In this document: positions 34,729 through 43,876 of the stretch, piece after piece
How positions within the stretch are numbered: the stretch's first letter is position 1
How the letters are laid out: each line of letters begins with the position of its first letter
Source: Chryseobacterium caseinilyticum
Lineage (GTDB): Bacteria; Bacteroidota; Bacteroidia; Flavobacteriales; Weeksellaceae
DNA: 64,000 bases
NCBI RefSeq assembly: GCF_014837145.1
Contig: NZ_JACYFS010000003.1
Location: forward strand, 163,494-227,493
Reading direction: 5' to 3'
Made by a program: the position numbers and the translations under genes
The notes under the pieces: model-generated
Databases searched by the model: none
Told to the model about the DNA's origin: nothing
Seen by the model: the letters and a program-made list of their open reading frames with translations, nothing else

Positions 34729-34947
34729 GTGACAATTACCATTAATCCTAAAAACGATAAGGAACTGGCCAAAATAAAATCGATTCTTAAAGCGGAGGAA
34801 ATTGATTTTGTTGAAGAAATCAACGATGAAGATTGGTGGAATGAAATCTCAGATGCTGAAAGAGAATCTATTGAGTTGGGATTAAAAGATGCCAAAGACG
34901 GTTTGGTTGTATCTCATGAAGACTTCTTAAAGTCTTATGGGAAATGA
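34729..34947 (+). CDS. Type II antitoxin, RelE/ParE-associated
   Basis: The 72-residue acidic protein uses a GTG start and ends in ELGLKDAKDGLVVSHEDFLKSYGK, the typical C terminus of short antitoxins placed before RelE/ParE toxins (the GL-x-D-x-x-x-G-x-x-x-S/THE pattern). Its stop overlaps the start of the toxin frame by four bases, the usual coupling. The antitoxin is intact although the toxin is broken. Confidence 0.82.
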   Translation: MTITINPKNDKELAKIKSILKAEEIDFVEEINDEDWWNEISDAERESIELGLKDAKDGLVVSHEDFLKSYGK

Positions 34948-35240
34948 TTAAAATAGTTTGGACAAAACGTGCAAGAAATGATTTTGATAATGTTTATCAA
35001 TATTGGGTTGAGCACAATCATTCAAACATATATTCAGAAAAGTTTTAGATGAAACTTTAAGAATTATTAATATTGTATGGGATCAGAATAAGATCGGGCT
35101 GAAGAGCAACCGTAAAAATTTAAGACGGGTTTTAATTTTTAAAGAATTTTTCTTTAACCTATCAAATTTTAACATCAGAAATTAAAATAATTTCTTTTTT
35201 TGATAACAGACAGAACCCGAAAAAAAATAAATTTAATTAA
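34944..35240 (+). pseudogene. RelE/ParE toxin broken by two frameshifts
   Basis: Three successive reading frames together give one RelE/ParE-type toxin: MIKIVWTKRARNDFDNVYQYW in the first, LDETLRIIN and GLKSNRKNLRRVLIFKEFF in the second, and TYQILTSEIKIISFFDNRQN in the third. A missing A in the A run at 35038-35041 and an extra T in the T runs at 35047-35055 explain both shifts. The ancestor would be about 98 residues, a normal toxin length. Both lesions are in homopolymers, so an assembly error is possible; the neighbouring genes, however, are intact. Confidence 0.82.
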
Positions 35241-35303
35241 AAAAGTTTTTTCGAAGTTTATAAATCAATTTTTGAGCTTTGAAAATAACGGCGAGATACT
35301 ATA

Positions 35304-36683
35304 TTGGAAGAATATTTTGAAAATGAACTTGTAAAAAAGTTCGAAGAAATGGTGGAGAGCAATGATGAATTCTACTTCGATACTGAAGAGCTGGAAGACA
35401 TTATTGTTTATTACCTTGAGCTTGGGGACTTCAATTATGCTGATATTGCAGTAAATTACGGTCTGAAGCTTCATCCAAATTCTTTGGAAATAAAAATAAA
35501 AAGACTTGAAGTTTTACTCGAGTGGGAAGATTATACTTCTGCAAAAGAACTTATTGATGAGCTGAAAGGAGCATCCATGGAAAATACTGATTTCATGGTG
35601 TGCTACGCAAAGTATTATTCAAACCTGGGAAACCCTAAAAAGTCCATTGCTATTTGCAAACAGGCTCTGGAGCTTGGTGAAGAAGAAAATTTCCTCAACA
35701 ATTTTATTGCAGACGAATACATCAATCTCGGCGATCCTTTCAATGCTCTGAAACATTATCAGAAAGCACTTAAAGATGATCCTACAGATGAATATTCGCT
35801 GGAAAATATCATGATCTGCTTCAACGAACTCAACAGAACCGACGAAGCAATTGCCTTCCTGAATTCATATCTGGATGATTTTGCCTTCTCTGAAGTGGCA
35901 TGGAGCGAGTACGGACAGTTTTATTTCAACAGAAAAAATTATGAAGAAGCAATCCGTGGATTTGATTACCTTTTGGCCATCAACTCCAGCGCTGTTGGTG
36001 TCTATGCAAGTAAAGCAGCCTGTTATGAAGCGTTGAAACAGTTTGACAAAGCGATTGAAGTTTATGAAGAAATGCTGGAACTTGAGTACACCAAAGCATT
36101 TACTTTTTACAAAATCGGACTTTGCTTTAAAGCGCAGAAACAGCTTTTTGTGGCACTTACCTATTTCCAGAAATCGTTGAGAGAAGATCCTCAGTTTTAT
36201 CTTTCGATGATGGAGCAGTCGTACCTGTATGAAGAAATGGGAGCAATGCCGGAATCTCTGCATTTTGCAAAAGAAGCGACTCATCTGAACGAAAACAATC
36301 TGGAATATCAGAAAAGACTCGCATTTCTCTACATAGAATCCGGAAGGTTTGAAGAAAGTTTAGCATGTCTGAAAAAATTGGTAGACGCTGAGCCATCACG
36401 TTTTTACAACTGGTATGCCTATAGTGAAGTTCTGATGTTGTTGGGAGAATATGACGAAGCAGTGACCGTACTCGAAAACGCATTGAAATCGCACAATAGA
36501 GCCGAATTGTATTATCAACTGAGTAATTGCTGGTTTAATCTCAGAAATCAGGAAAAAGGAGAACAGGCGCTAAAAAATGCTTTGGAACTTGATCCCACTC
36601 TGGCTTCAGATATGCAGAAAAAATATCCGTTCATCAAAGAGGAAGTTAAAAAGGTAAAATCTAAAGTCAAAAAGAAAAATTAA
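35304..36683 (+). CDS. Tetratricopeptide repeat protein
   Basis: The 459-residue acidic protein has no signal peptide and consists of about ten TPR units, for example NALKHYQKALKDDPTDEYS, QFDKAIEVYEEML and GEQALKNALELDPTL. It ends in a Lys-rich tail. It uses a TTG start. TPR scaffolds of this type in flavobacteria are cytoplasmic and mediate protein contacts; the partner is unknown. A very strong hairpin terminator follows. Confidence 0.88.
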   Translation: MEEYFENELVKKFEEMVESNDEFYFDTEELEDIIVYYLELGDFNYADIAVNYGLKLHPNSLEIKIKRLEVLLEWEDYTSAKELIDELKGASMENTDFMVCYAKYYSNLGNPKKSIAICKQALELGEEENFLNNFIADEYINLGDPFNALKHYQKALKDDPTDEYSLENIMICFNELNRTDEAIAFLNSYLDDFAFSEVAWSEYGQFYFNRKNYEEAIRGFDYLLAINSSAVGVYASKAACYEALKQFDKAIEVYEEMLELEYTKAFTFYKIGLCFKAQKQLFVALTYFQKSLREDPQFYLSMMEQSYLYEEMGAMPESLHFAKEATHLNENNLEYQKRLAFLYIESGRFEESLACLKKLVDAEPSRFYNWYAYSEVLMLLGEYDEAVTVLENALKSHNRAELYYQLSNCWFNLRNQEKGEQALKNALELDPTLASDMQKKYPFIKEEVKKVKSKVKKKN

Positions 36684-36698
36684 AACAATTTTCAATAC

Positions 36699-36740
36699 AA
36701 TAAAACGGATTTATTTAGCTTTAAATAAATCCGTTTTATT
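36699..36740. terminator. 19-bp perfect hairpin terminator
   Basis: Bases 36699-36717 pair perfectly with 36722-36740 around a GCTT loop. The T-rich 3' arm is followed by TT. It terminates the TPR gene. Confidence 0.88.
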
Positions 36741-36757
36741 TTAAATCCATACCATAA

Positions 36758-36791
36758 TTTGGTGGCAATAAAAAGACTTTACTTATATTTG
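36758..36791 (+). promoter_or_regulatory. Promoter of the histidine kinase gene
   Basis: TTTG (36758-36761) and TATATTTG (36784-36791) are separated by 22 bases, close to the Bacteroidota consensus. The -7 element ends eight bases before the ATG, so the leader is very short or absent. Confidence 0.6.
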
Positions 36792-36799
36792 TTACATTT

Positions 36800-38788
36800 A
36801 TGTTTAATCAGGAATCCTTATCAGACAAAAGCTTCAGCCAGAATTTAATTATTCAGGCATTGACTTCTTCGCCTGCTCCAACAGCTATTTATTCAGGTGA
36901 AAATATTGTGATCCGTTTTGCAAATTCAGGTATGCTTGATCTGTGGGGAAAAGATTCTTCCGTAATTGGTAAGACGTTGATGGAGGCAATTCCTGAACTT
37001 GAGGGACAGCCTTTTCTAGAACTTTTACAGGAGGTCTGGCGTTCCGGAGAAACATATTCTGTTTATGAGGCTCCGGCAAAACTGATTAAAAACGGAGTAG
37101 AAAAACTTGATTACTTCGATTACGAATATAAAGCACTTGTAGATCAGGACGGCAAAACCTGGTGCATACTCAACACGGCGCTTAAAGTAACTTCCCGTCG
37201 TGAATTTTTACAGCAAATCAAAGAAAAAGAAGAAAGAGAGCATGCTCTTAATGAGGAAATGGCGGCAACACTTGAAGAGCTTACATCCACCAATGAAGAA
37301 CTCAACCTTTCACTGAGTCAGCTTGCAGAAAGCAGAGAGTACATCCGCACGATTATTGAGCAGGCTCCTGTTGGAATTGCTATGCTTAAAGGCCCTGATC
37401 ACGTTATCGAAATCGCAAATCCAGCTATTCTTCAGATTTGGGGCCGTACAGAATCGGAAGTAATCGGCCGTCAGCATGAGAAAGCCCGTCCCGAAATACG
37501 CGACCAGTTTGTAAATCACTGGCTTAGCGAAGTCTTCCATAGTGGAAAACCCAGAATTAATACAGAATTTTCAGTTAAATTATACCAAAAAGATGATGGA
37601 CTAAGAGATGCAATTGTAAACTCTATATATCAACCTATTTTTTCTGATCGGGGTGAAGTTTCAGGTGTTCTTGTAATTCTTGAAGAGATCACCCAACAGG
37701 TTTTGGAGCGGCGCAAAAATGAAAACGATCAGCAGATGCTGGCACTTGCTATTGATGCTGGTGAACTTGCGACTTTCTACTATCAGCCGGCGACAAACCT
37801 TTTTTCCGGAAATAATCTACTTAAAACATGGTTCGGTCTGTCTTCCGAAGAAAATATAGATCTGTCTGTGGCGTTAGATGTTATCATTTCTGAAGATCGT
37901 GACCGCGTAACTGAAGCAATTACCAATTCGCTTGGTAAAGATTCCGACGGTCATTACTTTATCGAATATAAAATCCAGAATAAAACAGATCAAAAAGTAA
38001 GGCTCTTGCAGGCTAATGGCAGAGTTTTCTTTGATAAAGATGGTAATCCTTTGAGTCTTAACGGTACTTTAAGAGATATTACAGAACAAAAAAAGGAAGA
38101 TCAGCGAAAAGATGATTTTATGGGAATGGTAAGTCATGAACTTAAAACACCTCTTACTTCATTAAAAGCATACCTCCAGATGATCCAACGTATTGGAGCA
38201 AATGAAGACAGCTCCAAACAGCAGAATATGCTCGAAAAGTCCCTAAAGCAGGTAGATTATATGAACGGTATGATCAATGGCTTCCTGAATGTTTCCAGAC
38301 TGGATTCTGCACAGATGCACATTGAAAAAACAGTTTTTGATTTCGAATTATTGTTTGCCGAAATTGAAGATGAAGTGCTTTCAACTACGCAAAACCGTAA
38401 TTTTATTTTTAAATCTTCGGGCCAGAAACTAATCCTTGCCGACCGCGGAAAAATATCACAGGTACTTCATAATCTCATCGGAAACTCTGTTAAATACTCA
38501 CCTGCTGGAAGCCCAATTATTATAGAATATTCAGATTTAGGTGCTAACAGATTAAAAATTACTGTGACTGATCATGGTATAGGAATCCCTGAAGCAGATC
38601 AGCACCGAATATTTGACCGTTACTACCGCGTAAAGGATGAAAGCAGCAGATCGATTGCAGGATTTGGTATAGGACTTTATCTCTGTAAAGAAATCATTGA
38701 ACTACATAACGGGCAGATTCAGGTTCAGAGTTTTAAAGACTATGGTACAACGTTCTCGGTTATTATACCTGTTGGTGATCATTCATGA
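36800..38788 (+). CDS. Multi-PAS sensor histidine kinase, orphan
   Basis: The 662-residue protein has no transmembrane segment. An N-terminal PAS domain (about 15-130) is followed by a coiled coil (135-185), a second PAS (about 188-300), a third PAS-like domain (about 305-430), a HisKA dimerisation domain with SHELKTP (phospho-acceptor H446), and an HATPase_c domain with N box near NLIGNSVKYS, G1 DHGIGIP and G2 GFGIGLYLC. It would sense a cytoplasmic signal and phosphorylate a regulator. No response regulator is nearby. Its 3' end overlaps the convergent ADP-ribosylglycohydrolase gene by ten bases. Confidence 0.92.
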   Translation: MFNQESLSDKSFSQNLIIQALTSSPAPTAIYSGENIVIRFANSGMLDLWGKDSSVIGKTLMEAIPELEGQPFLELLQEVWRSGETYSVYEAPAKLIKNGVEKLDYFDYEYKALVDQDGKTWCILNTALKVTSRREFLQQIKEKEEREHALNEEMAATLEELTSTNEELNLSLSQLAESREYIRTIIEQAPVGIAMLKGPDHVIEIANPAILQIWGRTESEVIGRQHEKARPEIRDQFVNHWLSEVFHSGKPRINTEFSVKLYQKDDGLRDAIVNSIYQPIFSDRGEVSGVLVILEEITQQVLERRKNENDQQMLALAIDAGELATFYYQPATNLFSGNNLLKTWFGLSSEENIDLSVALDVIISEDRDRVTEAITNSLGKDSDGHYFIEYKIQNKTDQKVRLLQANGRVFFDKDGNPLSLNGTLRDITEQKKEDQRKDDFMGMVSHELKTPLTSLKAYLQMIQRIGANEDSSKQQNMLEKSLKQVDYMNGMINGFLNVSRLDSAQMHIEKTVFDFELLFAEIEDEVLSTTQNRNFIFKSSGQKLILADRGKISQVLHNLIGNSVKYSPAGSPIIIEYSDLGANRLKITVTDHGIGIPEADQHRIFDRYYRVKDESSRSIAGFGIGLYLCKEIIELHNGQIQVQSFKDYGTTFSVIIPVGDHS

Positions 38789-39729
38789 TTTGGAAATAGC
38801 TTATTTTCTAATTTAATACACATGTTTTCAATATCTTCCCTCCTCACCAGATGAGATACCCATTCTTGAGGAATATTTTCAAAACCATAATAAATCCCTG
38901 AAATTCCGCCGGTGATGGCTCCGGTGGTATCGGTATCATCTCCCAGATTTACGGCTTTCAATACTGCCTCAAAATAACTTTCAGTAGTGAGAAAACACCA
39001 AAGAGAAGCTTCCAAACTTGAAAGTACATAACCTGAAGAGCTAATAGTTTCCTCATCATATTTTGAAATATCATTTTTTAAAACTCTGTCAAAAAGTTGA
39101 ATCTCTTTTGGGTTGAAACCTTGCTCTTCCGCAAATTTTAAAGCTGTTTTTTGAGTATCAGCATAAGCTTCTGTTTTATTTTTTCCTTTAATTAATTCAA
39201 TAGCAAAGATCACATAGATGAAGCACGCAAAAACGGAACGAAAATGCCCGTGAGTAATTGATGAGACTTCTTTTACGGTTTGATATAGCTCTTCAATATT
39301 TTCTTCGTCTTTAAGATAAAAAGCTAAAGGAAGAATTCTCATTAAAGAACCATTCCCATTATCTTCTTCAAAAATATTTCCTGAAAATTTTGCACTTTCT
39401 CCCTTAATCAATCTCGCAATTGAATGTCTTGTTGTTCCGCCAATGTCGAAAAGTCTTCCGTGAGCGGTCCAATGTCCATATTTATTCCATTTTACAAAAC
39501 TTTCTCCGATTTTTTCTAAGTCGTAACCTTTTATCAATACTTCTGCAAGACAAAGTGTTAAAGAACTATCGTCGCTCCAAGTGCCCTTCGGCTGATTCCA
39601 TGATCCGAATTCCCGCATATCTTCAACAGGAAAGGTTTTTAAAGTTTCTCTTTTATTAAATTCCACCGGCACGCCCAAAGCGTCGCCAACGCAAACTCCG
39701 AAAATTCCTGCTTTTATACTGTTTTTCAT
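38779..39729 (-). CDS. ADP-ribosylglycohydrolase (ARH/DraG family)
   Basis: The 316-residue protein has the binuclear metal motifs of the family: GDALG (15-19), SDDSS (52-56, normally T/S-DDT) and GDDTDTTG (263-270). Such enzymes remove ADP-ribose from arginine, serine or small molecules. It is the last gene of the NrtR-linked operon, overlapping the NadR-like gene by four bases. With the macro-domain protein upstream it gives the locus two different ADP-ribose-removing folds. Confidence 0.92.
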   Translation of the reverse strand: MKNSIKAGIFGVCVGDALGVPVEFNKRETLKTFPVEDMREFGSWNQPKGTWSDDSSLTLCLAEVLIKGYDLEKIGESFVKWNKYGHWTAHGRLFDIGGTTRHSIARLIKGESAKFSGNIFEEDNGNGSLMRILPLAFYLKDEENIEELYQTVKEVSSITHGHFRSVFACFIYVIFAIELIKGKNKTEAYADTQKTALKFAEEQGFNPKEIQLFDRVLKNDISKYDEETISSSGYVLSSLEASLWCFLTTESYFEAVLKAVNLGDDTDTTGAITGGISGIYYGFENIPQEWVSHLVRREDIENMCIKLENKLFPNHE

Positions 39730-40727
39730 TTTTTTAATTTTAATATTCCTGATCTCTCAGAAATCAGTTTTTTAATATATTGTTTTGCCTCATCTAACCT
39801 TTCATCCCAGCTGCCTGAGATTTCGATAAAAGCAATTCCATTTTCTTTTAAAACGTTCCGGTGACTTTTGTCTAAGGCATTTCTCCTATCAATTTCTAGC
39901 CGACTTCCATCCTGTATAAATTCTACATCTTTCGTCGAGTAAAGATAGAGATCAGCTTTATTTTTATCAGTAATTTCCTGAGGGACTGATAGTTTTTCAC
40001 CAAAAATAAATTCTGCATACGATTTTGTAATGTGAACATCGGTATCAATCAACGTTAAAAAGCTTTTGCTGTGATCAACATTTTCAATTCTGTCGGCATG
40101 TTCTCTATACACTTTTTCAAGATCATTAAAATAAAATTCTTTTGAATCTGAAATAAGATCTCTCTCTGCTTCGGAAACTTTATTACAATTAAAATATTCA
40201 GACAAATAATCCGTCATCACCGATTTTCCGGTGGATTCTGTACCCAGAAAAACAACCTTTAAAGCGAAATATTTCTGAACTGACAGCGGAAGAAAATTCC
40301 AGTGCTGGAAAACATCTTCCCTGATTTCCGAAGCTGAAATCTGAATTTTTTCCCGGTTTTCATCAAACATACAATGGTCAATGTCTAAAATTACAGACAG
40401 CATTTCACCATATTCTTCTGATGTCACGAGGAAGTCTTCATCTTTGAAATATTCTCTGAAAACCTCGCTCCATTTTTTCGAAATGTCCCAGTCTGACACG
40501 GAGCTGTTTGGGAAATTATTTTCACTGTACTTAAAGACCTGGACTTTCAGATTCTGATTGTCTTTAAAAGTTTCCCTGATCCAGTTTTTTCTGATATTTC
40601 CATCGATTTTTTCCTTTTCTTCTGCGCATACCAAAACGGTTACACTTCCCTTTTCAAGGGCAAACTCGATCATCTTTTGATGACCTTTGTGAAATGGATA
40701 AAACTTTCCGAATATGAAACCTTTCAT
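39726..40727 (-). CDS. nadR: NadR-like NMN adenylyltransferase/ribosylnicotinamide kinase
   Basis: The 333-residue bifunctional protein has an N-terminal nucleotidyltransferase domain with FGKFYPFHKGH (6-16, H13 and H16) and ISASEIR (130-136). The C-terminal kinase domain has Walker A GTESTGKS (162-169). It would phosphorylate ribosylnicotinamide to NMN and adenylate NMN to NAD (salvage). Unlike enterobacterial NadR it lacks the N-terminal helix-turn-helix repressor domain, so control is left to the Nudix regulator upstream. A 165-base gap separates it from the SUKH-like gene; it overlaps the hydrolase gene by four bases. Confidence 0.9.
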   Translation of the reverse strand: MKGFIFGKFYPFHKGHQKMIEFALEKGSVTVLVCAEEKEKIDGNIRKNWIRETFKDNQNLKVQVFKYSENNFPNSSVSDWDISKKWSEVFREYFKDEDFLVTSEEYGEMLSVILDIDHCMFDENREKIQISASEIREDVFQHWNFLPLSVQKYFALKVVFLGTESTGKSVMTDYLSEYFNCNKVSEAERDLISDSKEFYFNDLEKVYREHADRIENVDHSKSFLTLIDTDVHITKSYAEFIFGEKLSVPQEITDKNKADLYLYSTKDVEFIQDGSRLEIDRRNALDKSHRNVLKENGIAFIEISGSWDERLDEAKQYIKKLISERSGILKLKK

Positions 40728-40892
40728 TTAAAATGTTCTAAAGATCTAAAAAAAATTCCGATTCTAATTATCGAGTAACAGTAACCCGGAGGAAAAATTA
40801 AATTTTCAAAGTGAATATTAAATTAATTTTGCGCCCTCATAAAATCTGCACAGATTCCGGCACTGGAAAGTATGGTTAGCTTTTTCATTTGT

Positions 40893-41477
40893 TTAAAATT
40901 TTTCTTTTAAAATTTGGAATCCTAATATGATTAGTAAAATAAGAGATAATGGTATTGAAATTATGTACAGAGGGATATTTTTTATGTGTTGTTTTAGTGT
41001 TAAACCATATTTTCTCTCTGTCCCACAATTAATGAAGGCTATAAAATCATTTTCTTTCGTTTCTCTTATTTGTTTTTTGAAAGCAAGCCATCCTTCATTA
41101 ATACAGACTTCCTCGAAAATATAAAGTGTAGGATTCCATTTATTTTCGGAAATATTAAAAAAATAATACGTTTCAAAATTTGAATTGAAATATTTTTCAT
41201 ACACATCATACTTTTTTATACAAAGAATATTTTCATTTTGTAAGATATTAAGTTTGTCCAGTTCTGATCTTAGTTCATTTTGAATTTTTCTCAGCTTTTC
41301 ACTATTTGTTTCTACGTGAAAAACATTGGAATTTTTCCCTGCATTTTGAAGATAAGAAACAAAAACTTGGGGGAATTTCAGATTCGATTCTTTTTGGAGA
41401 AAATCAATTTCCTCAACTGTTAATCCTACATTTCGATTTTTAGGATCATTTACAAATCTGAAATTATACTTTTTCAT
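40893..41477 (-). CDS. SUKH/SMI1-like protein with C-terminal membrane anchor
   Basis: The 194-residue protein begins with a segment resembling SMI1/KNR4 (SUKH) domains: LTVEEIDFLQKESNLKFPQ and then YLQNAGK (about 18-48). A C-terminal hydrophobic helix (about 168-190) would anchor it in the inner membrane with the domain in the cytoplasm. SUKH proteins are often immunity proteins, but here the gene overlaps the macro-domain gene by one base inside a NAD/ADP-ribose operon, so a scaffolding role is equally likely. The family assignment is moderately sure. Confidence 0.65.
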   Translation of the reverse strand: MKKYNFRFVNDPKNRNVGLTVEEIDFLQKESNLKFPQVFVSYLQNAGKNSNVFHVETNSEKLRKIQNELRSELDKLNILQNENILCIKKYDVYEKYFNSNFETYYFFNISENKWNPTLYIFEEVCINEGWLAFKKQIRETKENDFIAFINCGTERKYGLTLKQHIKNIPLYIISIPLSLILLIILGFQILKEKF

Positions 41478-41983
41478 TACTTTAAAAACTTTTTATAAAT
41501 CTCTTCATTCTCCTCATCAAAACACACAAAAATAACTTTCTCTATAATTTCAGATTCAAAATTATTTACTTCCCTCACAGCAATTTTTGCAGCCTGTTCT
41601 TTTGGAAATCCATAAACGCCAGTGCTGATATTGGGAAAGGAAATCGTTTTCACACCAAGACTCTCTGCCAACTTTAAAGAGTTTTTATAGCAATTTGCCA
41701 AAAGTTCGGAACATTCTTCTTCATTGTTATTCCAGATCGGCCCAACCGTATGGATTACGTATTTTGCAGGAAGATTTCCGGCTGTTGTTACCACGACTTC
41801 TCCTGTTTTGCATTTTCCCTGTTTGTTTCTGATTTTTTTGCATTCCTCCAAAATCTGTTGCCCGCCGGCACGATGAATGGCTCCGTCAACTCCACCGCCA
41901 CCAAGTAATGATGAGTTGGCTGCGTTAACGACAGCATCTGCATTTATTTGGGTGATATCACCTTTTAATAATTCAATTTTCAT
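41477..41983 (-). CDS. Macro-domain ADP-ribose hydrolase
   Basis: The 168-residue protein is a single macro domain of the YmdB/MacroD type: [17 protein letters not shown] (8-24), [10 protein letters not shown] (28-37) and [10 protein letters not shown] (about 120-129). These enzymes deacylate O-acetyl-ADP-ribose and remove mono-ADP-ribose from acidic residues or nucleic acids. O-acetyl-ADP-ribose is the product of sirtuins such as the one at 18.7 kb. It lies between DUF4291 and the SUKH-like gene in the NrtR-linked operon. Confidence 0.94.
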   Translation of the reverse strand: MKIELLKGDITQINADAVVNAANSSLLGGGGVDGAIHRAGGQQILEECKKIRNKQGKCKTGEVVVTTAGNLPAKYVIHTVGPIWNNNEEECSELLANCYKNSLKLAESLGVKTISFPNISTGVYGFPKEQAAKIAVREVNNFESEIIEKVIFVCFDEENEEIYKKFLK

Positions 41984-41993
41984 AATTTTAGTT

Positions 41994-42629
41994 TTAGTTT
42001 AACCTTAATTTCTTATTTAAATTTTCATCATCAAACAGCAACTGTTTCTCTTCGGGAAGAACTAACTTACCTAAATCATCCTCAAGAACAAATTGATATT
42101 GCTCTTTCACAAAATCTGAAATATTTTCAATTAAAATAATATCTTCGTGAGCAAAAGACCGGATGAAATCATTTCTTAATCCAATCTGGATTGCTTTTCT
42201 CTCTAATTTATTTCCAAAAGGATCATGATCCGGATCCCACTGCAATCTCACGGAAGATTCTTTCACCTGCTCTTGCCATTCTTCTTTCGATAATTCTAAC
42301 CTTTCGTTGTAGGAAGAATAAACTGCATTTTCTAAGTACTTTTTAAAAGCATCAATTTTTAAATGAATTGCCAAAACATATTCCTGCCCATCCTTTCTTC
42401 CCCATCCATTTCGGTACATCATCCAAAGAAAATTGGGTTTTATCCAGGTCATTCTTTCTAAACTGAAAGCTCCGCCAAAATATTGATTTTTAAGTGCAAA
42501 TTCACCGATTTCTTTACGATAAGACTGGTAAACAATTATTTTTTCATCATCATATTGTGCCATGATATGATATCCTTTTTGAGGCCAGTCCTGTAGTTGT
42601 TGTTTATAACTTTTCAGTTTAAGTTTCAT
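41994..42629 (-). CDS. DUF4291-family protein
   Basis: The 211-residue soluble protein has the DUF4291 hallmarks: [12 protein letters not shown] (24-35), then [21 protein letters not shown] (about 58-78), and [10 protein letters not shown] near 130. The family is widespread in bacteria and fungi and has no known activity. It follows the 80-residue gene with an 11-base overlap and precedes the macro-domain gene by ten bases. The conserved Arg, Trp and Tyr residues suggest a nucleotide-binding enzyme; that is inference from context. Confidence 0.88.
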   Translation of the reverse strand: MKLKLKSYKQQLQDWPQKGYHIMAQYDDEKIIVYQSYRKEIGEFALKNQYFGGAFSLERMTWIKPNFLWMMYRNGWGRKDGQEYVLAIHLKIDAFKKYLENAVYSSYNERLELSKEEWQEQVKESSVRLQWDPDHDPFGNKLERKAIQIGLRNDFIRSFAHEDIILIENISDFVKEQYQFVLEDDLGKLVLPEEKQLLFDDENLNKKLRLN

Positions 42630-42861
42630 TTTTTAATTTTAAAATTAAACTCTCAATTTCAGTGTTTTCAGATTTCCTGAAATCATTCCCAATAAATACA
42701 TTTGTAACTTCAATACTTCCAATAATTGCCTGATTAAATGTGTCTAATTCTTCTGATGGATATCTAAATTTAGTCTCTTTTAAAATTAACCAATATTTCT
42801 CATCAATCAATTCTTTTAAAATCGTTTGAATATGGAGAATATGATCCATAAACCTCATCAA
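42619..42861 (-). CDS. Small protein overlapping the PurA-like gene
   Basis: An 80-residue frame lies between the adenylosuccinate-synthetase-like and DUF4291 genes. It overlaps the first by up to 59 bases and the second by 11. Methionines at codons 1, 2 and 5 are all possible starts; the one at 42849 reduces the overlap. The sequence is mixed helix and strand and matches no family I know. It is probably real because it fills the only gap in an otherwise gap-free operon. Confidence 0.55.
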   Translation of the reverse strand: MMRFMDHILHIQTILKELIDEKYWLILKETKFRYPSEELDTFNQAIIGSIEVTNVFIGNDFRKSENTEIESLILKLKNET

Positions 42862-43873
42862 ATTTCACATCAAGATTATCTATTTTAAATTCCTCATCCA
42901 ATTGATCCAGACAAGTCACTAACAGATTTTTCTTGGTCGCAGTAACATAAGCTTCATCCAATTTCAGAGCATAATTTAATAAATCATAATCCAAATCTCC
43001 AAAACGGAGATCCTTTTGATATTGATTAAAAATACAGGTTTCCTCTTCATTGTTTTTTAATTTCAACTCCCTTTCATTGCTCATCCATCCGCTTCCGTGG
43101 CGGGTTGAATACAATCTTGTGACGTAAAACATTTCGATATTTTCAATCTTCAACAATTTACAGATTTCAGATGCGTTTTTTGATGTCGTGTTGGCAAAAG
43201 TGACGTTCGGAAAAACACCATGATCCATATCCAGTAAAATTCCCTGACTGCCTTCAAAAATAAGATGGTTAAAAGAATTCAGATAAGAATACCCTTCAAT
43301 CTTCCAGTCAATAGCATCAATGGCTTCCAAAAAATCCTGTAACGCATTTTGAATCTCCTGACTTTCTTCAAAACCATAATAATTGGCAATGCCTTTTAAT
43401 TTTTCAATCAACATTGATCTTGGAGCAATCAAATCAACTGCAAATAATTTAAACGGACTTTCATTTCGCTTCATCGTTGCTCCGACACCTTTCCCACAGG
43501 TTCCGTGTTCTAAGTTTCTGACATTCTTTCTGTTGCTGAAAACGTCAAATGGCGTGGTCACTTTTGCCAGCGGATGAATATGAAGTTCGGTATTTCCGTT
43601 TTTCTTCTTTAACTCTTCCATTTCGTTGAACAGAAAAGTTGGATGAATCGTGCAGTGTTCCGTAAAATAGGATGGTAATCCTCTTAAAGCACCGCTTGCA
43701 AAACTTGAGTGAATATGCTTTTTATTATCCATCATCACGGTGTGCGCCGCCTGCTGTCCACCAGAAAAACGAATAACCACAGACTCAGGATTCTGCTGAG
43801 CCAGAAAATCGGTAGTGATTCCTTTTCCTTCATCACCAAAACCTAAGCCTATAATTATTTGCGCTGTTTTCAT
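42803..43873 (-). CDS. Short adenylosuccinate synthetase paralogue
   Basis: The 356-residue protein keeps the catalytic core of PurA: GFGDEGKG (11-18, catalytic Asp14), GGQQAAH (38-44, catalytic His44), GTCGKGVGA, EGSQGILLDMDHG and TRHGSG. Yet it is about 70 residues shorter than PurA, and positions that contact IMP differ from the canonical NNAGH, TTGRGIGP and R-V-G motifs. I infer a GTP-dependent ligase that joins aspartate, or something similar, to a purine-like or ADP-ribose-derived substrate, not the housekeeping enzyme. It follows the VWA gene by three bases. Confidence 0.82.
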   Translation of the reverse strand: MKTAQIIIGLGFGDEGKGITTDFLAQQNPESVVIRFSGGQQAAHTVMMDNKKHIHSSFASGALRGLPSYFTEHCTIHPTFLFNEMEELKKKNGNTELHIHPLAKVTTPFDVFSNRKNVRNLEHGTCGKGVGATMKRNESPFKLFAVDLIAPRSMLIEKLKGIANYYGFEESQEIQNALQDFLEAIDAIDWKIEGYSYLNSFNHLIFEGSQGILLDMDHGVFPNVTFANTTSKNASEICKLLKIENIEMFYVTRLYSTRHGSGWMSNERELKLKNNEEETCIFNQYQKDLRFGDLDYDLLNYALKLDEAYVTATKKNLLVTCLDQLDEEFKIDNLDVKFDEVYGSYSPYSNDFKRID

Positions 43874-43876
43874 TTT

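Noticed and set aside
42803-43873. PurZ-type enzyme of Z-genome (2-aminoadenine) phages
   Set aside because: The protein is short like PurZ, but it keeps the GDEGKG motif with the catalytic Asp that I understand PurZ to have lost, and the surroundings are NAD/ADP-ribose genes with no phage DNA polymerase or DatZ-type gene. I therefore describe it only as a PurA paralogue.
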